The notes under the pieces are model-generated. The model had not been told where the DNA came from. It saw only the letters and a list, made by a program, of their open reading frames with translations, and searched no databases. Both the position numbers and the translations under genes were made by a program. A stretch of DNA of 64,000 nt, taken from NCBI RefSeq assembly GCF_009905375.1, contig NC_133647.1, forward strand, positions 77,180,231 through 77,244,230, read 5' to 3'. How positions within the stretch are numbered: the stretch's first letter is position 1; each line of letters begins with the position of its first letter. The stretch comes from Apium graveolens (Eukaryota > Streptophyta > Magnoliopsida > Apiales > Apiaceae). This document shows positions 58,087-64,000 of this stretch, piece by piece.

Positions 58087-58233
58087 TATGAGAACTCTGT
58101 GTAGTTTAAAATGGTTCACAGCTGCTTTACAAGTAGAACAAACAAACTACAGAGAAATTGTTGACAAGTACAGCTTTTTCTATATCCCTTTTAAAATGTG
58201 TTTGCTTAGTTGAATGTTCTACTAGCTACACTT

Positions 58234-58244
58234 GGTTTATATAT
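58234..58244 (-). promoter_or_regulatory. TATA box of the C3 LTR
   Basis: On -, ATATATAAACC; about 330 bp from the outer LTR end, fitting a U3 promoter. Confidence 0.5.
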
Positions 58245-58418
58245 CACCAAGTTTACATGACAATAAGACAAGCTAATAAAATAAAACATATCTGGTTTAT
58301 TCTTTATATCAATCTAGTAGTCAACATGACTTACAAATCCCTAAGAAATCTACTTGACTTATACATATTATTTGCAGAAATGTGCTACAGTTCTTATTAT
58401 TACATAAGATTCTCACTT

Positions 58419-58491
58419 GATGGATGTTATTCTATCATCCGTCGGGACTGTAAAGTTTATCCGTCGGGACTATATTTGATCATCCGTCGAG
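58419..58491 (-). repeat. CCGACGGATG-type motifs in the C3 LTR
   Basis: ATCATCCGTCGGGACTG, TTATCCGTCGGGACTA and GATCATCCGTCGAGTG within about 75 bp of U3, upstream of the TATA box in the direction of transcription. Confidence 0.85.
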
Positions 58492-58569
58492 TGCTACAAA
58501 ATACACTAAGTTAAATCTACTAAGGTGATTTGTCTAACTTATCATCAAGTTCGCAACATATTCCTAACA

Positions 58570-59211
58570 CTTATCCAAAGCCTACTTATATGACCTTGCA
58601 GCTAGCCGATCGTTCTATTACATATCCACGAGGTATTGTGGAGGATGTCTTGGTCAAGGTTGATAAACTCATCTTTCCTGCTGATTTTTTAATTCTTGAT
58701 TTCGAGGATGATAAGAATATTCCCATAATCTTAGGAAGACCGTTCTTGGCTACTGGCCGAACCTTGATTGATGTGTAGAAGGGTGAGCTTACTATGCGAG
58801 TGCTGGATCAGGATGTGACGTTCAATGTTTTTAATGCCATGAAATTCCCGACCGAAAACGAGAAGTGCTTAAAAATGGAGTTGGTTGATTCTGTGGTTAC
58901 TTCAGAACTTGATCAAATGCTAAGGTCTGATACTTTAGAGAAGGCCTTGTTGGGGAATTCAGATAGTGAAGATGACGAAGGTGATGAGCAGTTGCAGTAT
59001 CTGAATGCTTCTCCCTAGAAGCGAATGCTGGATATGCCTTTTGAATCTCTTGGAATGGAAAAGCTAAACAAATCTCCAAAGCACCTCAAGCATTCTATTG
59101 AGGAAGCTCCTACACTTGAGCTTAAACCATTTCCTGAACACTTAAGGTATGTTTTTTTAGGTGATGCATCTATATTTCCTGTTATTATTTATTGCATCTG
59201 ACCTTTCTGGT
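58570..59211 (+). pseudogene. G4: Tat/Athila-type Gypsy pol fragment
   Basis: A single + frame runs from the C3 boundary to about 59199, with TAG at 58776 and 59016. It shows the protease part of Tat/Athila-type elements: [48 protein letters not shown]. The linker to RT follows (LELKPFPEHLRYVFLGD, then FPVII). The catalytic Asp region of the protease would lie upstream, beyond C3. Cut on the right by the C4 LTR. It is the oldest layer here, with C3 and C4 inserted 640 bp apart. Confidence 0.88.
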
Positions 59212-59591
59212 TGTTAGGAAATGAATAACACACAGGGGGGGAATGTGTTTTACTGTTTTTGAGCTTTTCTTGAATGTTTATGGTTGAATAAAGTAAATTG
59301 ATTCTTGTAGTGAAATGTGTTCATGCAGAATTTAAACTTGCAGAAAAATAAAGAACACAAATCTTCAAAACTGACTTAAATTTATATTAAAATTAAGACT
59401 GTTTTGCTACAAAATTTCTAGGCTCTTTGTCGATAAAGAGCTTAGCTTCTCCTTGAGAGTGTTACAAGAAATCTGATCTAAATTGTTACTTCTGACTAAG
59501 GACCAGTGTTAACTTTATAGCTCAGTTAACTGCTGGTTTACACAGTGGATAAAATATGCTATTAGCTTTTCTAAACTGCCACTTGTCATTT

Positions 59592-59602
59592 CTATTTATA
59601 GA
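59592..59602 (-). promoter_or_regulatory. TATA box of the C4 LTR
   Basis: On -, TTCTATAAATAG; near-consensus TATA. The motif array at 59840-60270 lies upstream of it in U3. Confidence 0.6.
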
Positions 59603-59839
59603 AAAGCAAATCTTCCATTTCCGGCTTAGCATATCTTTAGCATCCCGTGTTCACTTTAATCTTCCTCTATCAGTTAATCTTTGCCATTGATCTTGCACAC
59701 TCTTCAAGCTGCTTTTTGTAGACTTGTCAATCCAGCTGTTGGATTGTTTGTTGATTTTTTATCTTGAATATTGAACTGATATGCAACCTTGTACTTTGAG
59801 ACTGTACATCGAGAACTCAAGTTTAGGTATATAAAACAC

Positions 59840-60270
59840 TTGACATCTCGATAAGTATATAGGCTTATCGAGATCTCTAGCACTCCATATTTAGTTTGGC
59901 TTATAAAGGTTTTCAGCTTGTAGAGATCTCTAGTCTTCACATCTACACTTTGACTTATCGATAAGTCTTAGTTCTCTAGTGGCTTCTTGACTTGTCGATA
60001 TCTCAGAGTTCTCAAGTCAAAATTTACCTTGTCGATATCTCAGAGTTCTCTTAGTGAATTTTGACTTATCGATATCTCTGAGTTCTCTAGTGGAACTTAA
60101 CTTATCGATAACTCAGAGTTATCTACTGAATGTAGACTTGTCGATAACTCTGAGTTCTCTAGTGAAGGAATGACTTGTCGATATCTCCAATCTTCAGTTC
60201 TTCAATTTGGCTTGTCGATATCTTCATGAGTTCTCTAGTAGCTTTCCTGACTTCTTGATAAGCCATTCGG
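59840..60270 (-). repeat. Degenerate array of TCGATA palindromic motifs in the C4 U3
   Basis: About ten copies, every 30-40 bp, of a unit like GACTTGTCGATATCTCAGAG followed by TTCTCTAGTG. Includes a perfect 16-bp palindrome GACTTATCGATAAGTC (about 59950-59966). Confidence 0.85.
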
Positions 60271-60579
60271 GAGTTCTCGAATAACTTCTCTATAACATTA
60301 AATCTGTGACTTGTAGAGATCTTGACTTAAAATATTTTTCTCCAAACAGATTTATTCAACTCCAAGCTTCTTCAAAATTCTTCTGAGGCATCATCTTCTT
60401 CCAGATAGAATCCTTAGGCTTGATACTATTTCAAAAAAAAGACTCCAGTCTGCTCCCTTGCATTTTTACAGACTTTAAGTGTTACAAGTACAAAATACAA
60501 ATTAAGATAACAATACAACTTACTTAGGGTTGATAAGATGTCTTAGTCTTGTTAAAGTACATGTATGTCTTTTACAACA

Positions 60580-60594
60580 ATCTCCCCCAATTTG
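60580..60594 (-). other. Polypurine tract of C4
   Basis: On -, CAAATTGGGGGAGAT directly before the LTR. Confidence 0.88.
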
Positions 60595-60739
60595 TGAGAA
60601 GATTGCTTAACACAAATTCATGCATGTTAACAAGACTAACCCCAAGTTTAAAATGATGGAAGATAAAATTAATACATAGAGCTTGATAGAATTACAACTT
60701 GTACAACATAAGATTCATAAGGTTCAATGGTTACAAGAT

Positions 60740-63700
60740 TCAGGTAAAGACAGTTTTTACATCTACTTCTTTTCTAAGTTGATCCTTCAATTTGTCAAGA
60801 ATTTCGAGTTCTTCTATGATAGGTGTTCCACTTAGAGCTTCTACAAGTTTTTGTCTTGCTGCCTTAGAATAACCTTGGTCCAGAAACTCCATGCAGAATC
60901 TTGAGACTCCACCAGCTCTAATGTTTAGAAATCTCCCATCTTTAGAAATTATGCTCATTCCTTTTGCTTTCAACTCTTCTGATCTTTTAATGTACATATC
61001 TATCTCTTCATCATGCCTCCTTCTTTCTTCAGCTTCAGCCTTATCTCTTTTCTTTATTTCCTCCATTTTAATAAACCATTCATCTAGAGATGATCTTCAT
61101 GCCCTTGTAACAGTATCCTTCCCTTTTAACAAACATAACACTCTCTTAATTTCTGTAGGAGCCAAAAAATCCATTAAGCTTTTGTTAAGAAGAGTGAATG
61201 TACCATCCTTAAAATAAATTCTGACTTCTCTCAAGGATACAATCCAAACTCTAACAATTTCCTCAGATAGATGTTGGAAATGGTCTTCATCTGAGGTGCA
61301 CCAATTTAAAGGTAAAAAGTCAGTTTCCTTAAAGCAATTATAGATGGCTCTTTCAGTGACTTCCACTTTTTTTGCAGGCTTGACTTTCTTAGGCTTTCTC
61401 CCAACAGATTTGAGCTTGAATTTTAGTGAAGGTCTGGCTAAAGGTAGGGTTGTCATTTTCTTGAGATTTGTGTGGCTTGAGGTGATTGTAATTTTTAGGA
61501 AGGAGTTGACAGTTTGCCTGTAAAGAAATTTTGGCTTAGATGTTTGGGAAGGTTTGATGTTCGAGATAGTTGATGTTGTGGGTTGAGCTGAGCTTTGAGA
61601 TGGTTGTATTTGGATTTTTAGGGTTATTTGAGTTTCTAAATCATCATGAGGCTTTCTGCTCTTCCTCTCACCTCTTCTCTTCTTCTCTTCATCTCTCTTG
61701 TCATCCTCCTTCTTTTCTCCACCTTTGCTACCAGATGGCTTACTGGACTGACTAGGATTTGAGCCAGAAGGATTTTGATCATTCTTCTTCTGCTCATCAT
61801 CATCTAAGTTATCCTTGTTTAGCTGAATTTTGGGCAAGTTGGCTTCTACATTATCCATATATCTCCTTAGTAGCTGTATCATTTCCATATCATCATTGTT
61901 CTTATTTTTCTTAGCTTTTAAGCCAGTTCCTAGGATTATGATAAGGTTCTTGTTGCTCATGACATAATTTGGGGATCTGAAAATATCTAAATTGTTTGGT
62001 GGTGGGACAGATGTATGCTATTCTCTTGCTTGGCTGTAGATATGCTTCAGGGAAGATGATAACTTGAGCATCTCTTAGTGTAGTTAATAGCATGGTATCT
62101 TCACAAGTTATAGTTTTAACTTTGCAGATAAAGATATCTAACTTGGATGCCCTCCTTGAGACAAGGTAATTGAGGGACACCTACATACATCTGTCTGTCC
62201 CTGAGTCATTTGCATTAACCACGATCCTTTCTTCCAGAAAGTTGTCCTTATTGACCTTGATCACTCTTATGAAATTGATTGTCTTGTCCAAGGCCTTTTT
62301 ATATGTGAAGTAATTATTATGGAGAGAAGCTTTTAAGGCTTTGAGTAGTTCTTCAAACTCTCTGCTCAGACTTGGTCCTTCAGCAGACCTAATAAGTCTC
62401 TTCATATCAAGATCAACTTCTTTAGCTTTCTTTTCAGCACCCTGAACTTGCTGTTAAGATGACTTTGATCGTGTCAACCAACCTCTATCTCCCCCTTAGT
62501 CTTGTTGACAGGTATTAGAAGATGAGTAGGAATTTCAGGCCTTACTTGTTCAGGAAGAGAAGGTAGTGGTATGTTGAGTTTACCCATGATGGCTCCTAAA
62601 GCTATAGGATTCTACATTTGAAGATGCTTATGGGAGTCCACCAAAGTTTGGATATCTGTTTGTTGGCTCTTAACAAGAGATGTCAAAGCCTGAACTTGTG
62701 CAGTGAGAGAGGAGTTGGAGTCTTACAATGTTGTGACTTGACCTTGTAGAGACTGAATTTGCAGATTTGTTGAAGTGGATCCAGGATGATAAGAGCTGTT
62801 AGATGTGCCAAAGTGTTCTCCTACAGCCTCTTTGATCCCTTCCATTAGCAACGCTGAAGGCTTAAATCTTCTCTGGTGAAGTTGATCCAGCTGGACCTTG
62901 GTCTCATTTGAGTGAGTAATTTGTTTCTGGATCATTTTATGGAGATTGGAGAAAGATTGTTTGAGGTTTTTGACTTCCTTCTCAATGGAGGCAAGATCCA
63001 TCCTAGCCATTTGCCTAATAAAATGCTTGAATTTCTTAGAGATCTGCTTTTGAGATGGTATGATCTTATCCATTTTCTCATTCACCAGTTTTCTGATTCT
63101 GTCTTCATGGCCAGTAAGCTTGATTTCAAGAGCCTTACCAAATAGGTGAAATGTTTTAAGTTGAGCTTTGTATACATTTGTAATGGCATCATAGACAGCT
63201 TCTGGACTCAAATCTTTTACATTGCTTCCCAGAATAGTAACATATTCTTCTCTGAATCTGGCCAGAACTTGATTCATCTCCAGGGCAAAGTCATCAGACA
63301 GCCATGCATCCACATTCCCATCTGGCTCACCATCATTGACAATTTTCTCCTTTTACACCTCAACCTCTTCATTGTCAGCAAGCATGATAGCTTGATAGTC
63401 TTGGTTGCTCATGTCTAAAGTCAGAAGATGCTGTGAGATGTTGGCCAGTCCGGAGATCTGCTCTACTAGTAGATCATCTACAGAAGTTGGTTGAGAAGCA
63501 GATTCTTGTAGCCACTGAGAGAGTATGTGAGGTTGTTGAGGTTGAGAGGTGGATGGTTCATCAAAAACACCTGTGACGGAGATCATAGTTTGACTCACAG
63601 ATTGCTCTGTGGTTTTGACAGTGTGTTGTCCTTCACTGGTAGTGGGAACCTCCAATTGAATTGGAGGGGATTTGACAGGGTTATTGTCATGTACACCAGC

Positions 63701-64000
63701 CTCAAACCCTTGTGTGTCTTGCAACACACTGGCACTTGAATATGCTATGCTTGCCTCCCCTATGACAGGATCATGGGCAATTGTACTCCTAGCTTCAACT
63801 GCAAAGGTAATTTCTGCTAGGGTTATGAGGGGAGTTGTTCCTAAATGAGGAACCTCCAATTAAATTGGAGAGGATTTAGATAGCTCCCCCTCAGAAGTAT
63901 TACCCTCAAACCTTGCAGTCTGTGAAGACTGTTTTGCACATGAAGGTGCATTAGAAGTATCCATGGGGTCTTCAGTAAAGACTGATGAATCCCCCATATT
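60740..64000 (-). pseudogene. 3' extra ORF of C4
   Basis: Over 1,000 codons read on - from the right edge to a stop at 60740, in a few frames. One frame covers 64000-62723 with stops near 63860, 63353 and 62723. Then come 62405-61911 (with a stop) and 61960-60740, which has one stop at 61097. Domains: a Ser/Thr/Gln-rich part; a long helical, coiled-coil-like part (about 63300-62880, LASIEKEVKNLKQSFSNLHK); a compact block ending in TTKQFRYFQIPK (about 62100-61970); a Lys/Ser-rich linker; and the C-terminal domain shared with C1 and C2 (IYFKDGTFTLLNKSLMDFL near 61200) with an acidic/basic helix after it. No membrane segment. Function unknown. Confidence 0.78.

Larger units (their letters stand above)
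49964..58569 (-). mobile_element. Sirevirus-type copia element C3, 5' LTR to 3' ORF
   Basis: A second Sirevirus family on -. 5' LTR 57843-58569, primer site 57829-57840, gag, protease-integrase, RT-RNase H, spacer, then the 3' ORF, cut at 49963 by G1. The rest of C3 must lie left of the window, beyond the other end of G1. The flank at 58570 is G4. Confidence 0.9.
57843..58569 (-). repeat. 5' LTR of C3
   Basis: 727 bp. On - it starts TGTTAGGAATATG and ends GAGAATAACA. Includes a (TA)n tract, a TATA box and three CCGTCGGG/CCGTCGAG motifs. Its inner end has a 9-bp inverted repeat (57843-57851 and 57866-57874). Confidence 0.88.
59212..60579 (-). repeat. 3' LTR of C4
   Basis: 1,368 bp. On + it starts TGTTAGGAAATGAATAACAC and ends CTTTTACAACA. 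A G-run follows the start (the C-rich R/U5 end on -). Holds a degenerate array of GATATC/TCGATA motifs at 59840-60270. Confidence 0.87.
59212..64000 (-). mobile_element. Sirevirus-type copia element C4, 3' end
   Basis: A third Sirevirus family on -: 3' LTR 59212-60579, polypurine tract, and a long 3' ORF region that runs off the right edge. LTR sequence and internal motif differ from those of C1/C2 and C3. Left flank CTGGT would be the target duplication. Confidence 0.88.

Overview
The window is plant nuclear DNA made wholly of nested transposable elements. I recognise no host gene, rRNA, tRNA or CRISPR array. The hallmarks are Ty3/Gypsy chromoviruses with a C-terminal chromodomain and LTRs of 2 to 4.4 kb, Ty1/copia elements of Sirevirus type with an extra ORF after pol, a plant L1-like LINE, and a Tat/Athila-type Gypsy fragment. 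Primer-binding sites match initiator tRNA-Met (TGGTATCAGAGC). This points to heterochromatin of a large-genome flowering plant, probably a eudicot; the species cannot be told from the sequence.

Layout and nesting. Labels are mine. Oldest host: G4, a Tat/Athila-type Gypsy fragment on + (58570-59211). Copia C3 (-, 49964-58569) and copia C4 (-, 59212 to beyond the right edge) both sit in G4. Into C3 went G1, an old Tekay-type Gypsy on - (2100-49963, discontinuous; its 3' LTR continues left of the window). G1 carries copia C1 (+, 1-2099) in its 3' LTR, copia C2 (-, 33974-45850) in its gag/protease part, and Gypsy G2 (+, 5188-32373) in its RT/RNase H part. The 5' end of G2 is lost beside a 5'-truncated LINE (4110-5190) and an inverted piece of G2-type LTR. 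The 5' LTR of G2 was split by the youngest element, G3 (+, 8568-22694), which has a perfect 5-bp target duplication (TTCTC). The deepest nest is G4 > C3 > G1 > G2 > G3.

State of the elements. G2 keeps gag, protease, RT, RNase H, integrase and chromodomain in only two reading frames, but has several stops and a lost integrase catalytic Asp. C2 is close to intact (a few stops, two frameshifts in pol). C3 is more worn. G3 has nearly identical LTRs yet a wrecked and reordered interior, so it looks like a non-autonomous element moved by enzymes supplied in trans. G1 is a fossil readable only in patches.

Points of most interest: (1) two Sireviruses have a TATA box, a short leader and an AACAATGG start just after pol, suggesting a separate promoter for the downstream gene; in C2 it drives an unrecognised 79-codon ORF; (2) the 3' ORFs of C1, C2 and C4 share a C-terminal domain; (3) each Sirevirus family repeats its own short motif through LTR, spacer and even coding sequence; (4) the G3 LTRs hold a 54-bp tandem array in which each unit has a GAATATTC, the form of a heat-shock element.
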